A stretch of DNA of 64,000 nucleotides from Candidatus Rhodoblastus alkanivorans. GTDB lineage: Bacteria; Pseudomonadota; Alphaproteobacteria; Rhizobiales; Beijerinckiaceae. A program made the position numbers and the translations under genes. The stretch covers positions 1 to 64,000 of the forward strand of contig NZ_JAIVFP010000002.1 of assembly GCF_022760755.1 (NCBI RefSeq), read 5' to 3'. The notes under the pieces were generated by a model, which was given only the letters and a program-made list of their open reading frames with translations, did no database searches and was not told the DNA's origin. Shown one piece after another: positions 19,665-29,139 of this stretch (position 1 is its first letter; each line of letters starts with the position of its first letter).

Positions 19665-22004
19665 GTGAGCGGCAAAGCCCCAAAGAACCAGACAGAATAC
19701 GACCTCGAGACCGCGATCTCCGCTGCGATCGAAGTCGCATTTCCGCGCTTGGGCGCGTCAAACATCAAGCATCAAATCGAATTCACGATCCGCCTCGGAC
19801 ACGCCACGATCACCGCCAAAGGGCGCGAAAGTTGGATCAAGCGTGGCCGCGCCGACATACTCCTGACCTTGGGCGACAAGCCGCTGGCCATACTGGAGCT
19901 CAAAAAGCGCGACGTATCGCTGTCGGCGAATGACGGCGAACAGGGCCTCTCCTATGCGCGGCTGCTACCCGTCATGGCGCCCTTCGTCGTTGTAACCAAC
20001 GGCGAGGAAACACGGATCATCGAAACCTTCTCGGGTCAGCCCTATCAGGGGGAATCGCCGGACGCGAAAACCTTCGAGGTTTTCATGGCCTCGGCGGCGA
20101 AAGTGGCCGCAGGCGATCGCGATGACGCAATCGCGACGCTGATGGGAACGGATCCGCAGGTTTGGACGAGCGCCGTAGGCGTCGCTTCGGCCAGGGCCAT
20201 CGACGAGCTCACCGCCACGACAGATCATCCTCTGCGCCCCTTCGGTCCGTTGAAGGTTCCTCGCCTGGCGACTCTGCGCGTCGCTTCCAAGTTACGCACC
20301 GCTCGACTGGTGCTGGTGTCCGGCCCGCCTCTCGTCGGAAAGACGAACGTCCTCGAACAGCTCATTCGTGGGATCAATCCGCAGGTGGCCGGCGGCCTGT
20401 TCCTCGAATGCGGGGCGAGCGAAGTCTTTCGACAGATCGCCGACCTACTGGCCGACACGCTCGACTGGCCCGTGGATCCGGAGACGGCACGCAACTGGGT
20501 GCGCCAGGTTTCCCGCGCCGGCGGACCAATTCTCGTTCTCGCCATCGACCGTCTCGATCCGGAAGATCGCGACGATGTTCGGACGATCGAAGACCTCACA
20601 TCGAACACGTTCGGTCCCGCCTTGCGCGTGGTTGTCGGCCTGGACGAGGACGCCACCCGGCGCGTGCTGACAAGCGCCGATGGCCGCAGGGAGTCACCCA
20701 TCGGCCGCCGGGCCACGATCGTAGAAGTCGCCGACCTTGCGGAGCCGGAATATGTCAAAGCGCTCGAAGCCCTGGCTGAGCTGCACATGGGCATCATGGA
20801 CGGCGGGCAGCACAGCCCCGACCTGCGCCGTCCCTGGCTCCTGCAAGCCATGGCAACACGTCTATCGGGGATCAAGCGCGAGGGCGTCGGCGTATTTCCG
20901 GCGGTGCCCGGGCTGGAAATCGTCGCCCAGGCCCGCGCCAACTTCGCCGATCCCGAGTTGCGACGGCGATACCGTGGGCTCGCTCACGCAATCACCGCAG
21001 ACGCCCAAGATCAGAGCAAGCCCTACGCCATGGCGCTCGAACTTATGGGACGGTACTTCGTCCGGCGCGCGACGCTGGAGGGCATCCTACCGGCCTCGGA
21101 CGTCGAGTGGCTCCTCAAGCAGGGTTACCTCACCCCTTCGATTGCCGATGGGAACATCCCCGTCGTGACCGTCGCCCTCCCCGAGCTTCTGGCGAGCGAA
21201 CTCGCGCGCCATCTTTCCGTTGAGCTGCGGGAAATGGTGGAAGACGGTCCCGTCGAGGCCGCCGAGTGGCTTGCGGGCGCAGCCAGCAATTTTCTGTTCG
21301 GCGACATCGTCGCCGCTCAAGCCGTTCTCGACCTCAGCTCGGGCAACGGCGGCGTTCCCTGGGCCCTCTATGATGCGCTGGCGAATATGACACCGGTCCG
21401 GGAGGCCGCTCAGGCCGGACAGCATCTTACGACCTGGGTCGAGGGTGTCGGTTCGATCGATATCCGACCGCAGGAAGACGGTTCAACGATCCTGACGATC
21501 AACGGCGAAGATCATACCGTGGAGGATGACGGCGATGAGCCCAGCTCCTTCGCGAATATACACGGATGGCTGATCCTCTCGCAGTTAGCCTCCCGCCGGT
21601 TTGTGGTCGAGGGAAATGGCAGCCAACTACGGCTCGACCCTGAAGTTCTGCTGCTGGTCGGAACCGCGGATTTCGTCCTGCGGCAGCCGCGCAACGACAT
21701 CCTGATGGACTCGGTGCCGGTTCACGACTCCGACGAAGGCGGCCAGTTCGTTTGCCATAACGCCGGCATCGTTGAGACGGTGACGCAATCGATCCTGAAA
21801 TACCTGTCGAACGAACCTCGCGAGGATCGCGACGCGTTCGTGTCGACGGCGATGGATATCGACAACGTCTATTTGATGGCCCGGCTCGATATCGCCCTGC
21901 GAATGTTGACGCGGTCCACCGATGCCGATCTGGCCGCATGGGCGGTTGAGGTGCTGACCAACACTGTTCGCCCAGCTTTCCTGCGCCATGTGGACGAACA
22001 CTAA
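19665..22004 (+). CDS. HsdR_N-like nuclease fused to P-loop ATPase
   Basis: 779 residues starting at GTG, with GGAGGG just upstream. Residues 1-130 form a type I restriction HsdR_N-like nuclease core: D64 in GRADILL, then E78-L-K80 in AILELKK. A P-loop NTPase follows, with Walker A at G220 to T227 (GPPLVGKT) and Walker B ILVLAIDRLD near 290-297. About 400 helix-rich residues follow, with an acidic stretch (EDDGDEPSS). The layout of nuclease, STAND/AAA-like NTPase and sensor region suggests a defence effector. The closely spaced nuclease gene downstream may be its partner. I do not recognise a named system. Confidence 0.7.
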   Translation: MSGKAPKNQTEYDLETAISAAIEVAFPRLGASNIKHQIEFTIRLGHATITAKGRESWIKRGRADILLTLGDKPLAILELKKRDVSLSANDGEQGLSYARLLPVMAPFVVVTNGEETRIIETFSGQPYQGESPDAKTFEVFMASAAKVAAGDRDDAIATLMGTDPQVWTSAVGVASARAIDELTATTDHPLRPFGPLKVPRLATLRVASKLRTARLVLVSGPPLVGKTNVLEQLIRGINPQVAGGLFLECGASEVFRQIADLLADTLDWPVDPETARNWVRQVSRAGGPILVLAIDRLDPEDRDDVRTIEDLTSNTFGPALRVVVGLDEDATRRVLTSADGRRESPIGRRATIVEVADLAEPEYVKALEALAELHMGIMDGGQHSPDLRRPWLLQAMATRLSGIKREGVGVFPAVPGLEIVAQARANFADPELRRRYRGLAHAITADAQDQSKPYAMALELMGRYFVRRATLEGILPASDVEWLLKQGYLTPSIADGNIPVVTVALPELLASELARHLSVELREMVEDGPVEAAEWLAGAASNFLFGDIVAAQAVLDLSSGNGGVPWALYDALANMTPVREAAQAGQHLTTWVEGVGSIDIRPQEDGSTILTINGEDHTVEDDGDEPSSFANIHGWLILSQLASRRFVVEGNGSQLRLDPEVLLLVGTADFVLRQPRNDILMDSVPVHDSDEGGQFVCHNAGIVETVTQSILKYLSNEPREDRDAFVSTAMDIDNVYLMARLDIALRMLTRSTDADLAAWAVEVLTNTVRPAFLRHVDEH

Positions 22005-22418
22005 ATGCAGGATTTTAGCCATTCGCATCGCTTCGGCGACCGCGAGGCCGCGTTTCCATATACATGCCGCGACGACCAGGCTTGCAACGGCTCCGGTCTT
22101 GACCCATGCGAACTGTCGCCCAAGGACCTGCGAACACGTGAAATCTAGATGCCGGACACTCATATCGACACGATCAAGGTCAAGGCGTGGAACTTCCATT
22201 GAGTGGCGTTCTAACCCGCTCGCACGGCCGCGTTCCGAAGCGGCCGAAGGCCGTGTGACAGACGACTGTGACAAGAGCCGGCCGACACCGATCCTCGGCG
22301 AACGTTTAAGATATTGATATTACGTTATTATTTGTTGCGTGTCGGCAGACGCAAAAATGGAGACGCCGTACTGAAGTATCGTTATAAATAGCGGAGTGTG
22401 ACAACGAGGGCGCGCCGC
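22005..22418. other. Intergenic region between the two nuclease genes
   Basis: No gene can be supported. The segment around 22305-22345 is distinctly AT-rich, and a TATAAA-like box lies at 22384, about 35 bases before the next gene. This suggests that the downstream gene has its own promoter. Confidence 0.4.
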
Positions 22419-24095
22419 ATGAGTACCGTAGAATCGATGCTGCTTTTGGACGGGCCCGCCCTTTCGTCGGACATCGCCCGCAAACTGGTCGCGCAAGGGT
22501 GCTCGGCCGACGTCGCACGGCAAAGGATCAGCCGCGCCGGGCCCAATGTGCGCCGGCTGAAGGGACTGGTTTTTCCGCGCAACGCCCGTTTCCTCTATCA
22601 CGCCAAGCATGAGGGCACCGAGCAATACTGGACTGCCCTGGCCCGCCATATTCGCGAGGCCAGCCCGGCATACGGACCCGCGCTCGCCGCGCTTCAGGCG
22701 CGCGATGGCGTCGTGCCGCTCGACCAGTTCGGGATCATCAGCGGTTCGCCGATCCGTCAGAAGGGCCAGGTCTCCAGCGACACGGTCCTGCAACGCCTCG
22801 AAGCCGTCCATCTCGTCGAGCGCGGCGAGCTGCAGGGTGTCGGACCCGTCGTCTCCCTTCGCGCTGACGGGCGCCTAGGCCATCCGAATTTCCAGCGGCT
22901 GCGCGCCCGCCTTGTCGTCGAAAAGATGCTGCTCCTGGCATTGCGCGACTGGGCCCGACGCTTGGGCGTCGCAAGCTATGACAAGATCGAAATCCGGGGA
23001 GAGACCGATCGCCTGCCGACGTTCGGCACGTTCAACTGGGACCTATGCGGCCCGTCCTACATGGTGCCGATCGTCCGCCGTCAAAAGGATGCGCCGCCAA
23101 AGCCCGGGTTCCTCGTGGGCGACGTCATCGCCGGCGCGGCCGTCGACGAACATGCTGTCGCGGCCTTCATCCGCAAATTTAGCCTGTCATCCTACCTGAA
23201 AAACCTCTCGCCGTTCATGCCCGTGCTCATGGCGGACGGGTATACCCAGGAGGCGTTCAACCTCGGACGCGCGCACGGGATAATGTTGGCGACCCCTAAG
23301 AACCTGTTCGGGCGCGACGTCGCCGTCGGGCTCGCGACCTTGCTTGAAACCCTGAGCAAGGCGGCCGCGGTCGCGGTCGCCAAGCCAGAGGTCATCGGCG
23401 AGCTGTTCGACAAGCTGAGCAGCATCGACGGGGCGGACCGGAACCTGCGCGGCTCTCTCTTCGAGCTCGTCGTCGGCCATGTCGTGCAAGCCCGCCACGG
23501 CGGATCGATTGATATCAATCACCTAATCCGATACGACACCTTCAAGGCGGAGATCGATGTTCGCAGGGTCGTCGCCGGCGAGGTCTGGATCTACGAGTGC
23601 AAGGGCTATCAGCCCGACCATCTGATCGATGCGCCGGAAATCGAGGCATGGCTGACCGAAAAGGTTCCTGGCGTCTACCGCGCCACGAAGGGCGAGGACC
23701 GCTTCAACACTTCCATGGTGCATTTCGAATTCTGGACCAGCGGCGGCTTCACCGACGCAGCGATCGCGGCGCTCGAGACGGCACGCGACAAAACGAAACG
23801 CTATGTCATTGGTTGGAAGACCGGCAAAGAGGTCCGGAACGAACTGGCGAGGCTGTCGTCCTCCGGCATGACGGCGATGTTCGATCAACATTTCCTCAAG
23901 CACCCGATCGCCGGATTCGACCGCCGCCACGATGGAGCCGGTGCCCTCGCCGGCATCGGCATCGATGCGACCGTTGCGGCCGATCCCATCGAGCCATCTG
24001 TGCCCGCCCCGCCGAAGCGCCAGTCGCCTCAGGAGATCCGCGCTGAGGTTCAGGCCGCCAAGGCCTACGAGCGCTCCGCTTACGCTGCCGAGTGA
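22419..24095 (+). CDS. Restriction-endonuclease-like protein with N-terminal winged-helix region
   Basis: 558 residues from the ATG at 22419, which has GAGGG nine bases upstream; GTG at 22398 is an in-frame alternative. The first 140 residues contain two DNA-binding-like segments (ALSSDIARKLVAQGCSADVA and KGQVSSDTVLQRLEAVHLVE). The C-terminal part has a PD-(D/E)XK pattern: RGSLFELVVGHVV, D380 in FKAEIDVRR, then E393-C-K395 in IYECKGYQ. I recognise no named family. The position behind the HsdR_N-ATPase gene suggests a two-gene nuclease system. Confidence 0.65.
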   Translation: MSTVESMLLLDGPALSSDIARKLVAQGCSADVARQRISRAGPNVRRLKGLVFPRNARFLYHAKHEGTEQYWTALARHIREASPAYGPALAALQARDGVVPLDQFGIISGSPIRQKGQVSSDTVLQRLEAVHLVERGELQGVGPVVSLRADGRLGHPNFQRLRARLVVEKMLLLALRDWARRLGVASYDKIEIRGETDRLPTFGTFNWDLCGPSYMVPIVRRQKDAPPKPGFLVGDVIAGAAVDEHAVAAFIRKFSLSSYLKNLSPFMPVLMADGYTQEAFNLGRAHGIMLATPKNLFGRDVAVGLATLLETLSKAAAVAVAKPEVIGELFDKLSSIDGADRNLRGSLFELVVGHVVQARHGGSIDINHLIRYDTFKAEIDVRRVVAGEVWIYECKGYQPDHLIDAPEIEAWLTEKVPGVYRATKGEDRFNTSMVHFEFWTSGGFTDAAIAALETARDKTKRYVIGWKTGKEVRNELARLSSSGMTAMFDQHFLKHPIAGFDRRHDGAGALAGIGIDATVAADPIEPSVPAPPKRQSPQEIRAEVQAAKAYERSAYAAE

Positions 24096-24467
24096 CCGGC
24101 GGCGCTAGAGCGAGACGAGCTCCGGTGAGGTTTTCGTTCAGCTCGGCATCGACATGGACGTCGCATTGCGCCGTTACGTCGATCCTAACATCGACCAATC
24201 CTTCTCCGCAGCGCTTCGGTCACACGATCGTTCAACGGTGTTTTACGCAGCAAGCAGACATCGCGGATGTCTGAAACGGGGTCAGAATGGGTCGAAGCGC
24301 CTATGACGGCTATCCGCCGACCCGGGCCATTTCCGGAGGCGATGTCGACGTACGCCAAGGGTCCGAGTCTGAACACCATATATGGCTCCAGGGGCGCCAA
24401 CCGGATAGGCAAGGTTCAATCGAACGAGCGGTGGCCTGCAGATCCGCGAAGACCGGCCGCCAAATGC
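24096..24467. other. Intergenic region, no supported gene
   Basis: Short frames on both strands lack ribosome-binding sites and recognisable motifs. It separates the defence block from the plasmid-type block. Confidence 0.4.
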
Positions 24468-24514
24468 TGCACTGCAATATATCCTTTGACAAATTGTGCA
24501 GTGCAACATAACTT
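24468..24514 (+). promoter_or_regulatory. Promoter with operator-like inverted repeat for the candidate sRNA
   Basis: A consensus -35 TTGACA (24486-24491) and a -10-like TAACTT (24509-24514) are spaced by 17 bases. A 9-base inverted repeat, TGCACTGCA (24468-24476) and TGCAGTGCA (24497-24505), brackets the -35 box and could bind a repressor. Transcription would begin at about 24521. Confidence 0.6.
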
Positions 24515-24520
24515 AACTGC

Positions 24521-24611
24521 GTGAGGCGCGGCCCTGCCGGCCTCATCGCCCTCCTTGGGCGTTTCCTCCCTAGACTTAGGCCGTTGGCGTCACAGCCGAC
24601 GGTCCTTTTTT
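24521..24611 (+). ncRNA. Candidate small RNA (about 91 nt) with intrinsic terminator
   Basis: Predicted from sequence only. It starts after a strong promoter. A first hairpin is TGAGGC...GCCTCA, a second is CGCCC-TCCTT-GGGCG, and an open CCTCCCT stretch follows. It ends at a GC-rich hairpin with a U-run. TCCTT and CCTCCCT are anti-Shine-Dalgarno-like, as in several alphaproteobacterial regulatory RNAs. A near copy lies at 43902-43991. It runs convergent to the DUF1612 gene. No function is known; a plasmid copy-control or target-repressing RNA is possible. Confidence 0.5.
24581..24611 (+). terminator. Rho-independent terminator of the candidate sRNA
   Basis: CCGTTGGC (24581-24588) pairs with GCCGACGG (24595-24602), with one G-U pair, across a six-base loop. 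Six T residues follow at 24606-24611. Confidence 0.7.
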
Positions 24612-24625
24612 GGCTCATCCCGGGC

Positions 24626-25377
24626 TCACAAAATGCCCCAGGCGCGATAGCGCCGCCGCCCGGTGAGCTCGCGCAGCCCCAGCTCGGCGATAAGATTCTG
24701 CCCCGCCCGCGCCGAAACTCTGAGCTCCTGCGCCAGCAGCTCCGCGGTGACGATCGGCCGGGCGAGAGCCAGATCCAACGCCTGCGGCAGATGCGAATTC
24801 CCCCTCCTGCCCTGCAACTTGCCCGCGCGTCCGGCGCGGGCGAGCAGCCAGCGGTCATGATCCTTCTGGCCTTTTTCGGCGGCGGCCAGAACCGCCGCCA
24901 GCCAGAACAGGATTTTGGCGACCGGATCGGCTGGTTTGAGCCGCAGCCGCGGGACCGCGCGGGCGCCGGAATTCACGCACAACAGATGGCTGCGCGTTTT
25001 TCCACGGTCACGCAACAGGGCGGCGGCGAGCAGGCGGCCGAGCCAGGGCGCATGTTGCAGCGGCTCGATGTCGTCCCACAAAGCCGCGGTCAAAGCCGCC
25101 GCCAGCACCGGCGGCAGGCCGGAAGTGAATTCCACCGCCTCCCGCCATTGCGCGAGCCGCTCGTCCTCGTCCCAGTCAAGATCGTAGACCAGTGGATCGC
25201 GTTCCTCTCGGTCGATCGCCGGCTTGCGTTCGAGCGCGCGCGTCGTGCGGTCGAGCGCGGCGTCAAGCGCCGCCAGTTCGGGGCCAAGCGGATCGTCGCG
25301 ATCGGAAAAAGGCTCATCGTCGAAAGCCCCCTCCCCTTCCGGCTCATCGCTGTTCTTCGGCTTCGCCACCTCTTCCT
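24626..25377 (-). pseudogene. DUF1612 / RHE_PE00001-family gene, 3' part (split by Tn3)
   Basis: C-terminal 250 or so codons of a protein of the DUF1612, HTH-containing RHE_PE00001 family common on rhizobial plasmids. A charged linker leads into a helical domain, and the end (RPIVTAELLAQELRVSARAGQNLIAELGLREL) is a helix-turn-helix. The 5' part is at 29140-29514. Removing the transposon and one copy of the TTCCT duplication joins the two in frame to an uninterrupted 373-residue protein. An internal ATG at 25369 could allow a truncated product. Confidence 0.85.
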
Positions 25378-25415
25378 GGGGTCATCGCAGAATCTTCCCA
25401 AAATCCTACGCTAAG
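25378..25415. repeat. Left terminal inverted repeat of the Tn3 element
   Basis: This 38-bp repeat is perfectly complementary to the right end. It begins with GGGG, as usual for Tn3-family ends. Confidence 0.97.
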
Positions 25416-25429
25416 GATTTGATCCCGTT

Positions 25430-25996
25430 TCAAACCCCGGCGCGAGCTTGAGAAACGAACCTCGACACGGTCGCGCGATGGATTTTGAACAGGCGGGCGA
25501 TTTCGGCGGCGGTCTTGCGGCCGGACGCCACGGCTTCGACGATCTCCTTTTGCTGTTCGGCCGTTATTTTGGGTTTGCGGCCGGGGACGCGGCCCTTGGC
25601 TCTCGCCTCGCGCAAGCCGGCGCGCGTGCGCTCTCGGATCATCGCCCGTTCGAATTCAGCGAAGGAGCCGAGCATCTGCATCAACATGCGGCCGGCCGGG
25701 CCGGATGTGTCGATCGCCTCGGTCAACGATCGGAATTTCGCGCCGGCGGCGTCGACCCGTTCGAGGATGGCGAGCAGGTCCTTGAGCGAGCGGGACAGGC
25801 GGTCGAGTTTCCAAACGACGAGGGTGTCGCCGGGGCGCAGTTGGTCGAGCAGCCGATGCAGCTCGGGCCGATCCCACCGTCCGCCGGACGCCGTTTCCTC
25901 GAACACCTTGACGCATTCCGCGTCTTTGAGCGCGCGAATTTGCGGAGCGGTGTCCTGATCGTCTGATTTGGAGACGCGCGCGTAGCCGAGAAGCAT
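25430..25996 (-). CDS. tnpR: Tn3 resolvase (small serine recombinase)
   Basis: 188 residues from the ATG at 25996 (an upstream ATG at 26038 lies inside the res region). MLLGYARVSKSDDQDTAPQI carries the catalytic Ser of serine resolvases, VVWKLDRLSRSL the conserved Arg residues, and the C-terminal EIARLFKIHRATVSRFV helix-turn-helix binds res. It resolves cointegrates made by the transposase. It is divergent from tnpA across the res region. Confidence 0.95.
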   Translation of the reverse strand: MLLGYARVSKSDDQDTAPQIRALKDAECVKVFEETASGGRWDRPELHRLLDQLRPGDTLVVWKLDRLSRSLKDLLAILERVDAAGAKFRSLTEAIDTSGPAGRMLMQMLGSFAEFERAMIRERTRAGLREARAKGRVPGRKPKITAEQQKEIVEAVASGRKTAAEIARLFKIHRATVSRFVSQARAGV

Positions 25997-26124
25997 GGGC
26001 GTTACTTTTTTCTGTTGCCAATCACCAGTATTTGGCAACAGAATTGCGCGTAGCGCAAGCTATTGAATTGTCGTGACGCGCCGAGCGGTCGCGCAAACGG
26101 TCGTTTGCGCGACGAGAGAGCGCC
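25997..26124. promoter_or_regulatory. res site and divergent promoter region of the Tn3 element
   Basis: Three inverted repeats lie between tnpR and tnpA. The first is TTCTGTTGCCAA with a 10-base spacer (26010-26043). The second is TTGCGC-GTA-GCGCAA (from about 26044). The third is GTCGCGCAAACG with a 2-base spacer (26088-26113). Three resolvase-binding subsites are what a Tn3 res needs. Confidence 0.7.
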
Positions 26125-29106
26125 ATGAAGAAACACGAAATCCTCTCGCCGCAATCTCGCGCGGCGCTGTTCGACCCGCCGACGGAGCCGATGGCGATTG
26201 TCCGGCACTACACATACTCAGTCGCGGACCTGGCGCTGATTCGGCGACGCCGCCGCGACGCGAATCGGCTGGGGTTCGCTGTTCACCTTGCCTATTTGAG
26301 GTTCCCTGGCCGCGCCCTTGGCGCCGAAGAAAGTCCGCCGCCTAACATGCTTTCTTTCGTCGCGTCGCAGATCGGGAGCGAACCAACATCGTTCGCCGCA
26401 TACGCGCGGCGTAGCGAAACCCGCTGGGAGCATCTCGGCGAACTTCAGGCGCATCTCGGGGTGCGCTCTTTCAGACGTGAGGACTACCGCGCTGTAGCGG
26501 AGATCGCTCTCGCCGAGGCAATCGGCACGGATCGCGGCGATGAGATCGTCGCCGCGATGATCGAACATATTCGAAGCCGGAGCATTTTGCTGCCGGCGCC
26601 GACAATATTTGAACGAATTGCCTTGGCCGCCCGCGCTCGCGCGCGAAAACGCGCGCACAAGAATCTCGTCGAAGGTTTGGCGCAAGAGACGATTGCCGGA
26701 CTGGAGGCGCTGATCGCCGTCGACGACGAGCGGGATCGAACGCCGCTCGCGTGGCTGCGCGAATGGCCGGAAGCGCCGACCCTGCGGAATCTGGCCGGAA
26801 TAATCGAACGCCTGCACGCCGTTCGAAAACTCGGCGTCGGACAAGATCGCGAGCAACGAATTCACCAGGCGCGCTATGCGGCGCTCGCCCGGGAAACGGT
26901 CATTCTCAGCGCGCAGCATCTTTCACGCTTCGATGCGCCGCGCCGATTGGCGACGCTGGTCGTGTTCGCGCGCGAAATGGAGGCGGTCCTCACGGACGCC
27001 GCCATCAGCATGTTCGACAAAATGCTCGGCGGCGTATTCCGCCGCGCCGATCGCGTGCACAAAGAGAACGTCGTCGATCGGGCGAAGACGCTCGACGCGT
27101 CGACGCGAGCCCTGATCGGCATGGCGAAAGCCATGTTGGCCGCCAAAGCGTCCGGAGTGGACCAGGTCGCGGCGGTGGAGCGCGCGATAGGCTGGGAACG
27201 CCTGAAAACTCTGGTCGCCGAGGCCGACAAGACGGTCGCGGATTCGCGCGACGACAATCTGAGCGAGATCGTCGAGCGCTATCCGACGGTGCGACGCATG
27301 GTTTCGATCCTCCTCGGCGCCTTCGTCTTCCGCTCCTGGAAACCGGGGGATCCTTTGCTTGCGGCGCTCGACGTGTTGCGCGGGCTCCATGCGACCGGCG
27401 CGAGAAATCTGCCGCCGCGCGCTCCGACGGCGTTTCTGAAACCGGCGTGGCGCAAGCTCGTCGGCGTCGGCGTCGGCGCCGCCGCCGATCGCCGGACCTA
27501 CGAGGTCGCGGTCATGACAACGCTGCGCGATCGCCTGCGCTCGGGCGATATCTGGGTCGAAGGCAGCCGCGCGTACCGCGCTTTCGACGATTTTCTCCTG
27601 CCGCCCGACACATTCGCGACGCGGCGCCAAGGCGACGAATTAGGCCTCGCCGTCGCCGATCGCTTCGACGACTGGCGCGCCGAACGCATCGGTCTCCTCC
27701 ACTCCCGGCTCCGGGAAATCGACGCGCTGGCGGCGGCCGGCGAGCTGCCCGAGGCGACGCTCACCGAAGAGGGGCTTTCGATCAGCCCGATCCGCAAGGA
27801 CGAAACCGACGCGACCGATCGCGTCGCACGGCGGCTCTACGCCATGTTGCCGCGCTTGCGCGTCACCGAGCTTCTCGCCGAAGTGCATGGCTGGACCGGT
27901 TTCGCCGAGCGGTTCAGCCATCTGCGCACGGGCGCGCCGCCCGAAGACAGCCGGGCGTTGATGACGGCTCTACTCGCCGACGCCACCAATCTCGGACTCG
28001 CCCGAATGGCCCACAGCTCCAAGGTGTTCAGCCATTCGAAGCTGCTCTGGATCGCGGAATGGCATGTCCGCGACGAAACCTATCAGGCGGCGCTGGCCTG
28101 TCTGGTCGACACCATCCATGCGCAGCCGTTCACGAAAATCTGGGGCGACGGCGACACGTCGTCCTCCGACGGCCAATTCTTCAGGGCCGGCGGGCATGGC
28201 GAGGCCCGCGCCGATTACAACGCCAAATACGGCTCGGAACCGGGCGTGAAATTCTACACGCATGTCTCCGACCGCTATGCGCCGTTCCACACCAGGGTCA
28301 TCGCCGCCAACGCTAGCGAGGCCGCGCATATTCTCGACGGCCTGCTGCATCACGAATGTTCGCTCGACATCCGCGAGCATTACACCGACACGGCCGGCGC
28401 GATCGATCATGTGTTCGGCCTGTGCCATCTCACCGGGTTTCGGTTCGCGCCGCGCATCCGCGATCTCGCCGACCGCCGCCTCTATGTCGCTGACGCCCGC
28501 GCGGCCTACGCCGCGCTGACCCCGATGATCGGCGGAACCGTGGATTTCAGGGTCATCGGCGAGAACTGGGACGAAACCTTGCGCCTCGCGGCGTCGATCA
28601 AGGCCGGAACCGTCGCGCCGTCGGTCTTGATGCGGCGGCTCGCGGCCTATCCCAAACAGAATGCGCTGGCGAAAACGCTCCGGGAGATCGGGCGCCTGGA
28701 GCGCACCCTCTTCACCCTCGACTGGATCAGCGATCCGGCGCTGCGGCGGCGGGCGAACGCCGGCCTCAACAAGGGCGAGGCGCGCAACGCCCTCGCCAGG
28801 GCGGTGTTCTTTCATCGCCTCGGCGAAATCCGCGACCGCACCTTCGAAAATCAGAAATACCGGGCGTCCGGCCTAAATCTCGCCGTCGCCGCCGTGATCC
28901 TCTGGAACACCGTCTATCTCGGCCGCGCCGTCGACGAGTTGCGCTCCCGGGGCGAGGCCGTCAGCGACGATCTGCTGGCCCACGTCGCCCCGCTCGGCTG
29001 GGAGCACATCGCCTTCAACGGCGATTACGTCTGGCCGACGGAGCCCCTGCAAAACGGCTTCCGCCCCCTCCGAGACCCGCGCTCAGCATTCCTCGACGCG
29101 GCTTAG
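26125..29106 (+). CDS. tnpA: Tn3-family transposase TnpA
   Basis: 993 residues, the usual Tn3 transposase length. The N-terminal part holds the DNA-binding region. The C-terminal catalytic half contains GARNLPPRAPTAFLKPAWRK, TNLGLARMAHSS, SDGQFFRAGG, the HYTDTAGAIDHVFGLCHLTG stretch and ALARAVFFHRLGEIRDRTFE, all typical of the family DDE core and end. The gene's stop codon lies inside the right inverted repeat. It appears intact. Confidence 0.97.
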   Translation: MKKHEILSPQSRAALFDPPTEPMAIVRHYTYSVADLALIRRRRRDANRLGFAVHLAYLRFPGRALGAEESPPPNMLSFVASQIGSEPTSFAAYARRSETRWEHLGELQAHLGVRSFRREDYRAVAEIALAEAIGTDRGDEIVAAMIEHIRSRSILLPAPTIFERIALAARARARKRAHKNLVEGLAQETIAGLEALIAVDDERDRTPLAWLREWPEAPTLRNLAGIIERLHAVRKLGVGQDREQRIHQARYAALARETVILSAQHLSRFDAPRRLATLVVFAREMEAVLTDAAISMFDKMLGGVFRRADRVHKENVVDRAKTLDASTRALIGMAKAMLAAKASGVDQVAAVERAIGWERLKTLVAEADKTVADSRDDNLSEIVERYPTVRRMVSILLGAFVFRSWKPGDPLLAALDVLRGLHATGARNLPPRAPTAFLKPAWRKLVGVGVGAAADRRTYEVAVMTTLRDRLRSGDIWVEGSRAYRAFDDFLLPPDTFATRRQGDELGLAVADRFDDWRAERIGLLHSRLREIDALAAAGELPEATLTEEGLSISPIRKDETDATDRVARRLYAMLPRLRVTELLAEVHGWTGFAERFSHLRTGAPPEDSRALMTALLADATNLGLARMAHSSKVFSHSKLLWIAEWHVRDETYQAALACLVDTIHAQPFTKIWGDGDTSSSDGQFFRAGGHGEARADYNAKYGSEPGVKFYTHVSDRYAPFHTRVIAANASEAAHILDGLLHHECSLDIREHYTDTAGAIDHVFGLCHLTGFRFAPRIRDLADRRLYVADARAAYAALTPMIGGTVDFRVIGENWDETLRLAASIKAGTVAPSVLMRRLAAYPKQNALAKTLREIGRLERTLFTLDWISDPALRRRANAGLNKGEARNALARAVFFHRLGEIRDRTFENQKYRASGLNLAVAAVILWNTVYLGRAVDELRSRGEAVSDDLLAHVAPLGWEHIAFNGDYVWPTEPLQNGFRPLRDPRSAFLDAA

Positions 29107-29139
29107 CGTAGGATTTTGGGAAGATTCTGCGATGACCCC
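29102..29139. repeat. Right terminal inverted repeat of the Tn3 element
   Basis: A perfect 38-bp inverted copy of the left end. It contains the stop codon of tnpA and ends in CCCC at 29139. Confidence 0.97.

Larger units (their letters stand above)
25378..29139 (+). mobile_element. Complete Tn3-family transposon inserted in the DUF1612 gene
   Basis: A 3,762-bp element bounded by perfect 38-bp inverted repeats that start GGGGTCATCGCAGAA (25378-25415 and 29102-29139). It is flanked by the 5-bp target duplication TTCCT (25373-25377 and 29140-29144). It holds only the resolvase, a res region and the transposase, with no passenger genes. The intact ends and duplication indicate direct transposition. 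Confidence 0.97.

Noticed and set aside
19665-24095. A classical type I restriction-modification system
   Set aside because: No HsdM methylase or HsdS specificity gene is present, and the ATPase is not the HsdR DEAD-box type.
24521-25414. A 297-residue plus-strand frame starting at the sRNA promoter
   Set aside because: It is antisense to the DUF1612 gene, runs through a strong terminator hairpin and shows no protein family features.
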